NCBI GenBank assembly: GCA_963786945.1 | Contig: CAWBAO010000003.1 | Coordinates: 806,001-870,000, forward strand | Reading direction: 5' to 3' | DNA: 64,000 nucleotides | Source of the DNA: JADKCZ01 sp963786945 | GTDB lineage: Bacteria > Myxococcota > Myxococcia > Myxococcales > Anaeromyxobacteraceae | Part shown: positions 24,917-33,744 of the stretch, piece by piece | Layout: the number at the start of each line of letters is the position of its first letter | Numbering within the stretch: position 1 is the stretch's first letter | Position numbers and translations under genes: made by a program | The notes under the pieces: model-generated | Database searches by the model: none | What the model was told of the DNA's origin: nothing | What the model saw: the letters and a program-made list of their open reading frames with translations, nothing else

Positions 24917-26413
24917 TCAGCCCCGCACCACGCCGGCGCCCAGCGGCTCGACCGCCCAGCGCCAGGAGACCATCAGCTGCGTGATGCCGCGGAGCGTGTC
25001 CTGGCCGCTGGCCTCGCTGGACCACCGCCAGGTGCGGGCGGCGGAGGCCTCGATGGCGTTGTGGCCCCAGAGCCGCAGCCTCGCCGAGACCTCGCCCTCG
25101 AGCAGCGTGTCCCGCCCGCCGGGCGCGCCGGCCGCCACCACCAGGTAGGGACGCAGGTCGAGGCCCGCCCTGAACCGATCGCCCACCGACAGGGAGGTCT
25201 CCAGCACGCCCTGCGCGCCGGGGCCGAAGCGGTAGGTGCGCTGCTCGCCCACCAGGGTGGTCACCCCCGAGGCGCCCAGCAGCACGGCCGAGCCGACCGC
25301 CGTTCCCTCCAGCGTCAGGGACGGCCCGAGCGCCCAGCGGCCGGTGGCTCCGATCCCGAGGGCGCTGGTGGAGACCCGCCGCGTGCTGGGACCGACCAGG
25401 TCGAAGGAGAGCCAGAGTCCCCAGAGGCCGTCGCCCGTCGGGCCCTCCGCGAACTGGCTGCCGACCACCAGCCCCCGCGCCCGGAGCGTGAAGACCGGGT
25501 CCGGCGTCGCCGCGTAGAGCAGCGCCAGGTCGAAGTGGTCGAAGGGGCGCTCGTACCTCCAGCCTGGGGAGCCCGGGACGCCGTTGGTGAGCCGGAGGTC
25601 GAAGGACGGGGCCACGCCGCCGGCGCGCGGATCGAACGCCGTGGTGCTGAGCGCCCCCACCCCGGCCGCGAGTCGCAGGGGGGCGGGCGGCTCGGGGTCG
25701 CCGCCCACCACCACGGTCCGGTTGACCGTGCTCAGCGGGGAGAGCAGCGTGGCCACCGCCTGCCGCCAGACGCTCCGCCCGTCGCCACGGATCCAGTCGG
25801 CGGCGCGGTAGAGGATCTCGCCGAGGACGATGCCGCCCACGGTGGTGGTGACCTGATCGTTGAGGGCCGGACGCTCGGTCTCGCCGGCCAGCTCCCAGAG
25901 CGCGCTGAAGGCGGCCGGATAGGCGGTCGACGCCCAGAAGCCGAGGCCGGCGGAGCGGGCCGCTCCGAAGGAGAGGCTCCCCTGGTACGGATGGCCGAAC
26001 TGGTTGACGTAGTACTCGTTGTCGTCGAGCACCCAGCGCGACGAGAGGTTGTTCCGGATGCTCTCGGGGGTGACGTTGGCCCAGCTCTTGGTGCCGGAGA
26101 GGCGGTTGTAGTTCGCCCAGAGCAGGAAGACGGAGAACGACTCGACCGCGGCGGTGAGCGCCGGGCGGACGGGCCGGGGGCGCAGGTCCTCCTTGAGGCG
26201 CAGGTCGTCCGGCTTGGCCGGCTCGCCCTCGTACCGGAGCTGGCCGGGATCGACGAGGTGGAGGTCCCCGGCGCCCCGGGAGTCGGTCTCCCCGCTCTCG
26301 GCGCTGGCCTCGGCCGGATCGGCCAGCACGTACCCCGGGGAGACGACCAGCGCGCAGGCCACGGCCAGGAGCGGCAGGGCGGCGAGGCGGGCGGGCGAGG
26401 CGGGAGGGATCAC
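24917..26413 (-). CDS. DUF3943 outer-membrane-type protein
   Basis: A 498-residue protein whose N-terminal hydrophobic segment (AALPLLAVACALVVSPGYVLA) is a signal peptide. The core matches DUF3943: FLLWANYNRLSG, NVTPESIRNNLSSRWVLDDN and NQFGHPYQGSLSFGAARSAG. The rest alternates short amphipathic beta strands with glycine- and aromatic-rich turns, as in an outer-membrane barrel, and finishes TQLMVSWRWAVEPLGAGVV. The family's role is unknown. GTG 26413 is the start that begins right at the signal peptide; there is no clear ribosome-binding site. It is divergent from the DUF169 gene. Confidence 0.78.
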   Translation of the reverse strand: MIPPASPARLAALPLLAVACALVVSPGYVLADPAEASAESGETDSRGAGDLHLVDPGQLRYEGEPAKPDDLRLKEDLRPRPVRPALTAAVESFSVFLLWANYNRLSGTKSWANVTPESIRNNLSSRWVLDDNEYYVNQFGHPYQGSLSFGAARSAGLGFWASTAYPAAFSALWELAGETERPALNDQVTTTVGGIVLGEILYRAADWIRGDGRSVWRQAVATLLSPLSTVNRTVVVGGDPEPPAPLRLAAGVGALSTTAFDPRAGGVAPSFDLRLTNGVPGSPGWRYERPFDHFDLALLYAATPDPVFTLRARGLVVGSQFAEGPTGDGLWGLWLSFDLVGPSTRRVSTSALGIGATGRWALGPSLTLEGTAVGSAVLLGASGVTTLVGEQRTYRFGPGAQGVLETSLSVGDRFRAGLDLRPYLVVAAGAPGGRDTLLEGEVSARLRLWGHNAIEASAARTWRWSSEASGQDTLRGITQLMVSWRWAVEPLGAGVVRG

Positions 26414-26676
26414 GGTGACCGGTGCGGGATGGTGCGCCGGTCCCGCCACCCGGCGGGAGGAACCGCTGATCGGGAGGCAGGAACCGGCGAAATGAGACCT
26501 GATACCCGACCGGGCACGCCCCTGCAAGTGGCGCGGCCAGGCGGTGCGCCAATCCGCACACCCTGCTCCCGATGACCGGGCCCGGGCCGTGGCGGCGAGG
26601 ACGGGCCGCCCCACCCCCGTTGCACGCGCCGATCCGGCTTCGCCATGATGCCGGTTCCCCTGCCCCGGAGCCCGCC

Positions 26677-27456
26677 ATGGACGCCGCCACGCTCGCCAGG
26701 CACCTCGAGACCCACCTGCGGGTCGCCACCTTCCCGGTCGGCATCCTGCCGCTCGCCCCCGGCGCACCCCTGCCGCCCAAGGCCAAGCGGCCCAGGCAGG
26801 ACCTCGGCATCGAGGTGGCCGTCTGCCAGGCCATCAGCTTCGCCCGCCGCTACGGCTGGACCCTGGCCTTCTCCGGCGAGGACGTCTCCTGCCCCATCGC
26901 CAAGGTGGCCTTCGGCTTCCGCGACCGCATCGACTACTACGCCAAGGGCTCGCTGGCCGAGGGCATGTACGCCTCCTGCGCCGACGCCGGCCAGGCCTTC
27001 GAGGAGGCCCTGCCGCGCCTGAAGCGCGACGAGGTGAGCGCGGTGGTGGTCGGGCCGCTGGCGCGCATCGCCTACGCGCCGGAGACGGTGGTGGTCTACG
27101 GGAACCCGGCGCAGGTGCTGCGGCTGGTCAACGCCTCGCTCTTCGAGAAGGGGGGGGCCTTCAGGACCGAGTTCACCGGCCGCGGCGACTGCGCCGACAT
27201 CGTCATCCGCACGCGCCAGGCCAGGGCGCCCCAGCTCATCCTCCCCTGCTACGGCGACCGCATCTTCGGGCTGGCCGCCGACGACGAGATGGCCTTCACC
27301 TTCCCGTTCGAGCAGGCCGAGGCGGTGGTGAAGGGGCTGGAGGGGACCCACGCCGGGGGGATCCGCTACCCCATCCCCCTCTACCACCGGTTCACGGCCG
27401 AGTACCCGGCCAACTACCAGGAGCTGGAGCGGCGCTGGAAGGCGGGCGAGTCCTAG
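26677..27456 (+). CDS. DUF169 family protein
   Basis: A 259-residue cytoplasmic protein of the DUF169 family. Recognisable blocks are FPVGILPLAP near the N-terminus, VAVCQAISFARRYGW with a conserved Cys, EDVSCPIAKVAFGF with a second Cys, and DEMAFTFPFEQAEAVV. The family often occurs in anaerobes and has no proven function; the conserved cysteines suggest metal or cluster binding. ATG 26677 follows GGAG. Its stop overlaps by four bases with the stop of the convergent Rsm22-like gene (CTAG at 27453-27456). Confidence 0.82.
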   Translation: MDAATLARHLETHLRVATFPVGILPLAPGAPLPPKAKRPRQDLGIEVAVCQAISFARRYGWTLAFSGEDVSCPIAKVAFGFRDRIDYYAKGSLAEGMYASCADAGQAFEEALPRLKRDEVSAVVVGPLARIAYAPETVVVYGNPAQVLRLVNASLFEKGGAFRTEFTGRGDCADIVIRTRQARAPQLILPCYGDRIFGLAADDEMAFTFPFEQAEAVVKGLEGTHAGGIRYPIPLYHRFTAEYPANYQELERRWKAGES

Positions 27457-28638
27457 CGCGCCGGTCCCGGACCGGTCACCGGCTGCCCCGCCTCCGCCAG
27501 CACCGTCACCCGGGAGGCCGCGCCCAGCGCCAGCCCGTCGCCTCGCGGCTCGACGCCCTCCAGCGCCACCACGTCGCCGCGCCGCAGCCGCTCGAAGCGC
27601 CGGTTGGCGTCGCCGACGTGCTTCTCCTGCAGCGCCAGCCCCTTGCGCCCGGCCGGACCGCAGCCCATGTAGCGGAGCCGCCCCTTGCCGGCCAGCGGCT
27701 CGGAGACGATCCGGAAGACCTCCCCGGGCGGCGGCTCGGCCCAGGGCTCCCCGGGCGGCGCCAGCACGAGGTAGCTCATCTTCACCGCCTCCTTGCGGAG
27801 CCCGGCGGCACGTCCGATCTGCGCCACCAGCGCCGGCGGGTCGATGGCCCGCTCGGCGTGGCACCAGTCGGTCTCCTTGAGGAGCGCCGGGCAGGCGCCG
27901 CGGAAGAGGCACGGTGCCCGGACCGCGAGGCCGCCCGCCACCAGCAGGTCGCGCACCCTGAGCAGCGCCCGGGAGGTGTCGCGCAGGGCCGGCTCGATCA
28001 CCACCAGCGAGCCGCCCGGCGCCAGGGTCCTGGCCGCCTCGGCCAGCAGCGCCGCCCGCCGCTCCTCCGCGCCCTCGCCCTTCCAGAGCTCGTTGAGGAC
28101 GTGGCCGAGCGTGATGAGGTCCGGCGCCCTGGCGCCGGCCAGCTCGGCCAGCGGCTGGGGGTGGGTCGGGTTCCACGGCGCGCGTCGAGAGCGGCTGGCC
28201 GGCGAGGCGCGCCAGCTCGCGCGCGGCGGCCAGCGCCGGCCTGGCCCGGTCGCAGGCCGTCACCTCGGCCGCCCCGGCGTCGAGCGCCGCGAAGGCCAGC
28301 GGGCCGGGGCCGCTGCCCAGGTCCAGCACGGTGCGCGGGCGTCGCGGCAGCTCGGAGAGCACCCCGCGCGCCTGCAGGTAGGAGATGGGCCAGTAGAAGA
28401 GCAGGTAGGCGCCCAGCAGCCGCTCGTCGTCGAGGTAGCGGGCCCCGGCCAGCTCCCGGTCCCGGGTCAGGCCGGTGGACAGGCGCGTCACCGCCGCCCC
28501 CACCTCCCGCAGCTCGTCGGGCAGGAGCGCGTCGGGGGGTGGGCGCGGGCCGCCGCGGCGGGGACCGCGGCGCGCGGCACGCCAGGTGGCGAGGAGGCGG
28601 GGGATCCAGGCGCTCAGGTCGTCGGCGGGGGTGCCCAC
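27453..28638 (-). CDS. Rsm22-like small-ribosomal-subunit methyltransferase family protein, frame-broken
   Basis: A class I methyltransferase of the Rsm22 family (mitochondrial and bacterial ribosome-associated). The N-terminal part reads LGAYLLFYWPISYLQARGVL, then TVLDLGSGPGPLAFAALDAG (SAM motif I) and VTACDRARP. After about 28177 the frame changes; the new frame reads WNPTHPQPLAELAGARAPDL, ITLGHVLNELWKG, VVIEPALRDTSRALLRVRD, and a cysteine-rich segment PCLFRGACPALLKETDWCH, a family hallmark. Dropping one C near 28176-28180 gives one frame of about 394 residues. The GTG start at 28638 (VGTPADDLSAW) is my choice over a codon at 28692. It overlaps the DUF169 stop. Confidence 0.82.
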
Positions 28639-28724
28639 CCGGCGAGTCGTAGCACGGCCCCGCCCGCCCGGGTCCCCCCGCCGGGCTCGCACAGGGAAAC
28701 TGGCCCGGCCTCCCGGAACGTGAA

Positions 28725-29198
28725 ATGATGAGCCACATGCCGACGAACCGGCCCAAGACCATCGCCACGAAGAAGCCCGTGGCCACGGCGCCTGTGGCGC
28801 GCCCCGACCCGAGCAACGCCCCGCTCATCGAGAAGCTGAACGTCAAGCCCGGCACCACCATCGTGGTGCTCGGCGCGCCGGCCGGCTACCGGCAGAAGCT
28901 CGGCCCGCTGCCCGAGGGCGCACGCCTGGTGAACGTGGTCCCGGCCGAGGCCGCCTTCGTCCACCTCTTCGCCCGGGACGGCGCCGCCCTCTCCTCGCGC
29001 CTGCGCGAGGTGTCCCCGCGCCTCACCGCCGACGCCACCGTCTGGATCAGCTTCCCCAAGGCCGACTCCGGCGCCGGCTCCGACCTGAGCCGGGAGAAGA
29101 TCCGCGCGCTGGCCGGCCCCTTCGGCCTCGAGCCGGTCTCGGTGATCGCGCTCGACAAGATCTGGGCGGGCCTGCGCTTCAAGCGCGTCCCCAAGTAG
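28725..29198 (+). CDS. DUF3052 family protein
   Basis: A 157-residue soluble protein. It contains PLIEKLNVKPGTTIVVLGAP, PEGARLVNVVPAEAAFVHLF and TVWISFPKADSGAGSDLSRE, followed by the family ending VIALDKIWAGLRFKRV. The fold is predicted to be alpha/beta and no activity is established. Several close Met codons (28725, 28728, 28737) make the exact start uncertain. It is divergent from the Rsm22-like gene. Confidence 0.82.
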   Translation: MMSHMPTNRPKTIATKKPVATAPVARPDPSNAPLIEKLNVKPGTTIVVLGAPAGYRQKLGPLPEGARLVNVVPAEAAFVHLFARDGAALSSRLREVSPRLTADATVWISFPKADSGAGSDLSREKIRALAGPFGLEPVSVIALDKIWAGLRFKRVPK

Positions 29199-29217
29199 CC
29201 GCCCCGGCCCGCCGCCC

Positions 29218-30132
29218 CTACCCGGGCAGCGGCAGCTCCACCACCAGCCCGTCGCTGGCCACCTCCACGGCGCCGAACTCGTCGCGCGCCTGCTGCAGCA
29301 GGGTGGCCGCGTCGCGGTCGTAGCGGGTGGAGAGGTGGGTCAGGAGCAGCCGCGCCACCCCCGCCTCGCGAGCCACCCGCGCCGCCTCGCGCGCCGTGGA
29401 GTGCAGGGTCTCGACGGCCCGCGCCGCCTCGGCGTCGCCGAAGGTCGAGTCGTGGACCAGCAGGTCGGCCCCGGCCGCCGCCGCCACCGTCGCGGCGCAG
29501 GGCCGGGTGTCCCCGGTGATCACCAGCCTGCGCCCGCGCCGGGCCCCGTCCACCACCTGGGCCGGCTCGACGCGCCGCCCACCGGGCAGCGTCACCGCCC
29601 GCCCGTGCTGCAGCTCGCCGAAGAGCGGCCCGGGCGGCACCCCCAGCGCCAGGGCCCGATCGACGTGGAAGCGGCCGGGCCGGTCGTCCTCCACCAGCGA
29701 CCAGCCGCACGAGGCCAGCTTGTGCTCGGTGGCGAAGGTCACCAGCCGGCACCCCTCCCGGCGGACCTCGTCGCCCGGCGCCACCTCGTGGATCCGCACC
29801 TCGAAGGTGAGCTTCTCGACCCCTCCGAAGAGCATGGTGTCGAGCAGCCGGCGGGCCGGGCGCGGGCCGTAGAGGTCGAGCGGCTCGGTCCGCCCCTGCA
29901 TGGAGAGCGTCCGCAGGAACCCGATGGCGCCGAGGTAGTGGTCGGCGTGGAAGTGCGTGAAGCAGATCGCGGCCACGTCGAAGCCGGTGCCGAAGCGGAT
30001 CATCTGGCGCTGCGTCCCCTCCCCGCAGTCGACGAGGAAGAGCTCCCGCTCCCGGCGCAGCGCGTGGCCGGTCAGGTTCCGCCCGATGGTCGGCTGGGCG
30101 GCCGAGGTGCCGAGGAAGGTGAGCCGGAGCAT
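29218..30132 (-). CDS. rnz: ribonuclease Z
   Basis: A 304-residue member of the metallo-beta-lactamase fold RNase Z/ElaC group, which trims the 3' trailer of tRNA precursors. Evidence is LTFLGTSAAQPTIGRN at the N-terminus, the zinc motif FTHFHADHYLGAIGFL, the glycine-rich exosite region around SMQGRTEPLDLYGP, then ITGDTRPC, LLVHDSTF and LLLTHLSTRY. The length is normal for bacterial RNase Z. It is transcribed toward the DUF3052 gene, with only 19 bases between stops. Confidence 0.94.
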   Translation of the reverse strand: MLRLTFLGTSAAQPTIGRNLTGHALRRERELFLVDCGEGTQRQMIRFGTGFDVAAICFTHFHADHYLGAIGFLRTLSMQGRTEPLDLYGPRPARRLLDTMLFGGVEKLTFEVRIHEVAPGDEVRREGCRLVTFATEHKLASCGWSLVEDDRPGRFHVDRALALGVPPGPLFGELQHGRAVTLPGGRRVEPAQVVDGARRGRRLVITGDTRPCAATVAAAAGADLLVHDSTFGDAEAARAVETLHSTAREAARVAREAGVARLLLTHLSTRYDRDAATLLQQARDEFGAVEVASDGLVVELPLPG

Positions 30133-30174
30133 CGGGGTGGGCGGCGGCCCGGCGCCACGGCGCCGGCGGATCGC

Positions 30175-30822
30175 CTAGGTCTTGGGGACCTTCTCCCAGT
30201 CGGCGAGGAACTGCTTGAGCCCCTTGTCGGTGAGCGGGTGCTGGGCCAGCTGCTCGATCACCTTGTAGGGGATGGTGGCGACGTCGGCCCCGATGCGGGC
30301 CGACTGCAGCACGTGGATGGGGTGGCGGACGCTGGCCACCAGCACCTGGGTCTTGAACCCGTAGTTCGAGTAGATCTCGACGATCTGCTCGATGAGCTGC
30401 ATGCCGTCCTCGGAGACGTCGTCGAGCCGGCCCACGAAGGGCGAGACGTAGGTGGCCCCGGCCTTGGCGGCCAGCAGCGCCTGCACCGCCGAGAAGCAGA
30501 GGGTGACGTTGGTCTTGACCCCCCGGGCGCTCAGCACCTTGACCGCCTTGAGCCCCTCGACGATGAGCGGGACCTTGATGACGATGTCGGGGCCGAAGCG
30601 GGTGAAGTGCTCGGCCTCCTTCACCATGCCCTCGCTGTCGAGCGCCGTGACCTCGGCGCTGATGGGGCCGGGCTTGAGGGCCACGATCTCGGCCAGCACG
30701 TCGTCGAACCTGCGGCCGGTCTTGGCCACCAGCGACGGGTTGGTGGTGACGCCGTCACACAGGCCGAGGGCGAGGGCCTTCTTGATCTCGCCGACGTCCG
30801 CCGAGTCGATGAAGAACTTCAT
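30175..30822 (-). CDS. transaldolase / fructose-6-phosphate aldolase family protein
   Basis: A 215-residue protein of the short (TalC/FSA/MipB-type) transaldolase family. MKFFIDSADVGEIKKALALG begins the TIM barrel, GVTTNPSLVAK is the classical first signature, and VIKVPLIVEGLKAV holds the Schiff-base lysine. NVTLCFSAVQALLAAKAGA and YVSPFVGRLDD complete the site. It transfers a dihydroxyacetone unit in the pentose phosphate pathway or cleaves fructose 6-phosphate; sequence alone does not separate the two. It starts at ATG 30822 with GGAG ahead and is divergent from kdsD. Confidence 0.92.
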   Translation of the reverse strand: MKFFIDSADVGEIKKALALGLCDGVTTNPSLVAKTGRRFDDVLAEIVALKPGPISAEVTALDSEGMVKEAEHFTRFGPDIVIKVPLIVEGLKAVKVLSARGVKTNVTLCFSAVQALLAAKAGATYVSPFVGRLDDVSEDGMQLIEQIVEIYSNYGFKTQVLVASVRHPIHVLQSARIGADVATIPYKVIEQLAQHPLTDKGLKQFLADWEKVPKT

Positions 30823-30916
30823 CTGGGGGTTCTCCGGAGGGGGTGGGGAGGCTCCGCCATAGCGCACCGGCGAGGCCGCCCGCAAGCGCCGGGCGGCATG
30901 ACATACTGCGCCGGAC

Positions 30917-31996
30917 ATGCCGACCCGCCGCCCCCGCGCCGCCCGCTCCACGCCCGCCGCACGCCGCCCCCGGGCGGGCCGACCCCGCAACGCCGGCGGG
31001 GCCGGGACGACCCGCCTCGTCCCCGCCCGCCGCTCCCGCACCCTGCTCGACTACGGCCGGACCGTCCTCGCCGCCGAGGCCGCCGCCATCGGCCGGGTCC
31101 AGCTGGGAGAGCCCTTCGCCCGCGCCGTGGAGTGGATCCTGGGCTGCACCGGCCGGGTGGTCATCACCGGCATGGGGAAGCCCGGCTTCGTGGCCCAGAA
31201 GATCTCGGCCACGCTGGCCTCCACCGGCACCCCCTCGCACTTCGTCCACCCCGCCGAGGCCGCCCACGGCGACCTGGGCCGGATCGCCCGCGAGGACGTG
31301 GTCATCGCCCTCTCCAACTCGGGCGAGACCGAGGAGCTGCTCCGGCTGCTGCCGGCCCTGAAGAAGATCGGCGCCCGCATCGTGGCCATCACCAGGGACA
31401 CGGTCAACCCGCTGGCCCGCGGCGCCGACCTGGTCATCGCCATCGGCAACGTCGAGGAGGCCTGCCCCATGGGGCTGGCCCCCACCGCCTCCACCGCGGT
31501 GCTGCTGGCGGTGGGCGATGCCCTGGCCATGACGGTGCTGGAGAACCGCGAGTTCACCCGGGAGGAGTACGCCCTCTACCACCCGGGCGGGAAGCTGGGC
31601 CGCGGCCTGATGAAGGTGCACGAGCTGATGCGCCAGGGCGAGGCCTGCCCGCTGGTGGCCGAGTCGGCGCCGCTCAGCGCCGCGGTGGCGGTGATGACCG
31701 AGACCCCGGGGCGGCCCGGCGCCACCGGCGTCCACGACGCCGCCGGGAAGCTGGTCGGCATCTTCACCGACGGTGACCTGCGCCGGCTGGTGGAGCTGGG
31801 GCAGACCGACTTCACGCGGCCGGTGGCGGCCGCCATGGGGCGCCACCCGCGCACCATCCGGCCCGACGACCTGCTGGTCGACGCCGCCCGCGTGCTGCGC
31901 GAGGCCCGCATCGACCAGGTGCCGGTGGTGGACGGCGAGGGGCGGATGGTCGGCCTGCTCGACGTCCAGGACCTGCTGGCCGCCAGGATCCTGTGA
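30917..31996 (+). CDS. kdsD: arabinose-5-phosphate isomerase (KdsD/GutQ family)
   Basis: A 359-residue enzyme that makes arabinose 5-phosphate from ribulose 5-phosphate, the first step of Kdo synthesis for lipopolysaccharide. The SIS domain has RVVITGMGKPGFVAQKIS, GTPSHFVHPAEAAHGDLG and ALSNSGETEELLRLL. Two CBS domains follow (from about residue 230), with GVHDAAGKLVGIFTDGDLRR and VDGEGRMVGLLDVQDLL. The first 40 residues are an Arg/Pro/Ala-rich extension not seen in E. coli KdsD, so a later true start is possible, but no better in-frame start with a ribosome-binding site is apparent. It is followed four bases later by a class II aldolase gene. Confidence 0.93.
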   Translation: MPTRRPRAARSTPAARRPRAGRPRNAGGAGTTRLVPARRSRTLLDYGRTVLAAEAAAIGRVQLGEPFARAVEWILGCTGRVVITGMGKPGFVAQKISATLASTGTPSHFVHPAEAAHGDLGRIAREDVVIALSNSGETEELLRLLPALKKIGARIVAITRDTVNPLARGADLVIAIGNVEEACPMGLAPTASTAVLLAVGDALAMTVLENREFTREEYALYHPGGKLGRGLMKVHELMRQGEACPLVAESAPLSAAVAVMTETPGRPGATGVHDAAGKLVGIFTDGDLRRLVELGQTDFTRPVAAAMGRHPRTIRPDDLLVDAARVLREARIDQVPVVDGEGRMVGLLDVQDLLAARIL

Positions 31997-32000
31997 GCAC

Positions 32001-32648
32001 ATGACCCCCGACGCGCTCCGCCTCGCCCTCTGCGCCGCCGGCCGGCGGCTGCTGGAGGCCGACCTGATCGCCGCCGCCGAGGGGAACCTCTCGGCCCGGC
32101 TCGACGACGGGTCCATCCTGGTCACGCCCTCCGGCGTCTCCAAGGCCTCGCTCCAGCCCGGCGACCTGCTGCAGGTGGACCCGGGCGGCCGGGTGATCTC
32201 CGGCGCCGGCCGGCCCTCGACCGAGCTGCCCATGCACCTGGCGGCCTACGCGGCCCGCCCCGACGCCCTGGCGCTGGTCCACGCCCACCCGGTCACCGCC
32301 GTGGCCTTCACCATCGCCGGCCTCCCCTGGCCCGGCGACCTGGTGCCGGAGGCGGCGGTCACCCTGGGGCCGGTGGCGGTGGCCCCCTTCGCCACCCCGG
32401 GCACCGCCGAGGTGCCGGCCTCGCTGGCCCCCTTCCTGCCGGGCCACGACGTGCTGCTGCTCAGCCGCCACGGCGCGCTGTGCCTGGGCCGGAGCGTCGA
32501 GGAGGCGGTGGGGCGCCTGGAGACCCTGGAGCGGGTGGCGCGGATGGCGCTGGTGGCCCGGGCGCTGGGGCGCTGCGAGCCGCTGTCCCCGGCCACCGTC
32601 GACGCCGTGCTGCGGGCCGCCGGGAGGCCGCCGCGGCGAGGCGGGTGA
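32001..32648 (+). CDS. class II aldolase/adducin family protein
   Basis: A 215-residue zinc aldolase of the fuculose-1-phosphate aldolase / methylthioribulose-phosphate dehydratase / ribulose-phosphate epimerase fold. It reads AAEGNLSARLDDGSILVTPS, GVSKASLQPGDLLQVD, STELPMHLAAY with the catalytic Glu region, VHAHPVTAVAFTIAG with two zinc His, and SRHGALCLGRSVEEAVGRLE with the third His. ATG 32001 lies four bases after the kdsD stop, so they share an operon. Specific substrate unknown; a phosphosugar is likely given the neighbour. Confidence 0.87.
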   Translation: MTPDALRLALCAAGRRLLEADLIAAAEGNLSARLDDGSILVTPSGVSKASLQPGDLLQVDPGGRVISGAGRPSTELPMHLAAYAARPDALALVHAHPVTAVAFTIAGLPWPGDLVPEAAVTLGPVAVAPFATPGTAEVPASLAPFLPGHDVLLLSRHGALCLGRSVEEAVGRLETLERVARMALVARALGRCEPLSPATVDAVLRAAGRPPRRGG

Positions 32649-32706
32649 GCGCCCCGGGCCTGGCCAGCCGCTTCGCGAGGACATCGGGTCGGTGAGCGTC
32701 CCGGGA

Positions 32707-33660
32707 TCACGTGGACCGCTGGCCGCCCTGATACCGTCCCATCCAGCGCGCGCCAAACGCCATCCGGGCGGCGAAGTCCGTTGCGGCGGGACCTCGGTGC
32801 CCAGCGGCACGGCGTCGGTTGCCCTCGCGCGAGGTCCTCCTGCGCCAGGCTCGTCAGCGCCAGGTGCCGCCACTTCGAGAGGTGCCGCCGCTGCGGGCGT
32901 GGCCAGCGGCCGCCTCAACTGGCCGCGCGCCTTGGCCTGCCTCTCCAGCAACAGCCGCAGCGCCGCCTGCAGCACCTGCTCCGTCCTGGCGTTCGGGATG
33001 GCGTGCGAGAGGCCTTCCCTTGCCGTCTCCAGCTCCTCGAGGAACTGGCGGTTCACCGTGACGTGAAGCCGGCGCAGGTCGGAAGTCAGAGGTTCGACTT
33101 CGTCGCGCGATGTGACACCCCGTGCGGGCTGGGTCCAGTCAGGTTCGTGCGCACGAACCGACTCAGAGTCAATGGGAGCCGCGAGCGTGAGCGCCGCCGC
33201 GACTGCGGCTGGCGACGGCGCGAGCCTCGACTCCACAATGGACGCAGCCGCCGCGAGCGGCTCCAGCTGCTGCCGAGCCGACCAGGCCGACCGAACGACC
33301 ACGAGTGACCTGGTCTCGCAGCGGCGGCGCATCACACGGCGCGATGGCCGCCGCCACGACGCGGGCCTCGCGGGAGGAGCAGCCGAAGAAGCGCGGCAGC
33401 ACGGCCGTGAAGTTCGCGGGCGTCGCGACCCGCGCCAGCTCGGCGACCAGCTCCTGCGCCTCACGGGCCGCGAGGCCGAAGAAGCGGGGAGCGACGGTGG
33501 CCTGGTTCTCCACGGTCAGCACCTTGGCCAACTCGCCGATGGTGGAGAGGCAGAGCGTGCCCTCGCGCAGCGGCTCGATCACCTCGGGGAGGTCCTGCAG
33601 CAACCCGGCGGCGCTCCTGCGGCAGCAGGCCGCGCTCCGCCCGAAGGGGCCGACCGCCAC
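32707..33660 (-). pseudogene. decayed HNH endonuclease-family gene
   Basis: Fragments of one gene appear in several frames on the minus strand. Frame one (33660 to about 33300) reads LPEVIEPLREGTLCLSTIGE, a 31-residue unit LAKVLTVENQATVAPRFFG-LAAREAQELVAE, and a similar second unit. Frame two (about 33300 to 32880) reads PLTSDLRRLHVTVNRQFLEE, LETAREGLSHAIPNARTEQV and LRLLLERQAK. These are the N-terminal and central parts of a deltaproteobacterial HNH endonuclease family. A third frame near 32729-32765 reads RMAFGARWMGRY, like the family's last helix, but the Cys/His zinc and HNH catalytic core between is not recoverable. Unlike the single-base breaks elsewhere, this gene has lost its active centre. 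The flanks 32649-32706 and 33661-33744 hold nothing I recognise. Confidence 0.65.
33346..33531 (-). repeat. imperfect 93-bp tandem duplication inside the HNH pseudogene
   Basis: Two adjacent 93-base units (33439-33531 and 33346-33438) encode 31-residue repeats that share the frame L-A-(K/R)-V and PRFFG-xxx-REA. They are diverged at the DNA level. The duplication may be a normal feature of the family or an added copy. Confidence 0.5.
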
Positions 33661-33744
33661 CGACGGCCCCCCTCGTGGCTCCTCCAGATCGCGGGAAGAC
33701 TCCGCCGGTTCCGGAGGCCACTCGCCGCGCCTCTCCCCCGCCCC

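Noticed and set aside
26522..26541. sigma-54-like TGGCCG...TTGCA on the minus strand before the DUF3943 gene
   Set aside because: The spacing between GG and GC is 11 rather than 10, and the first half-site is poor.
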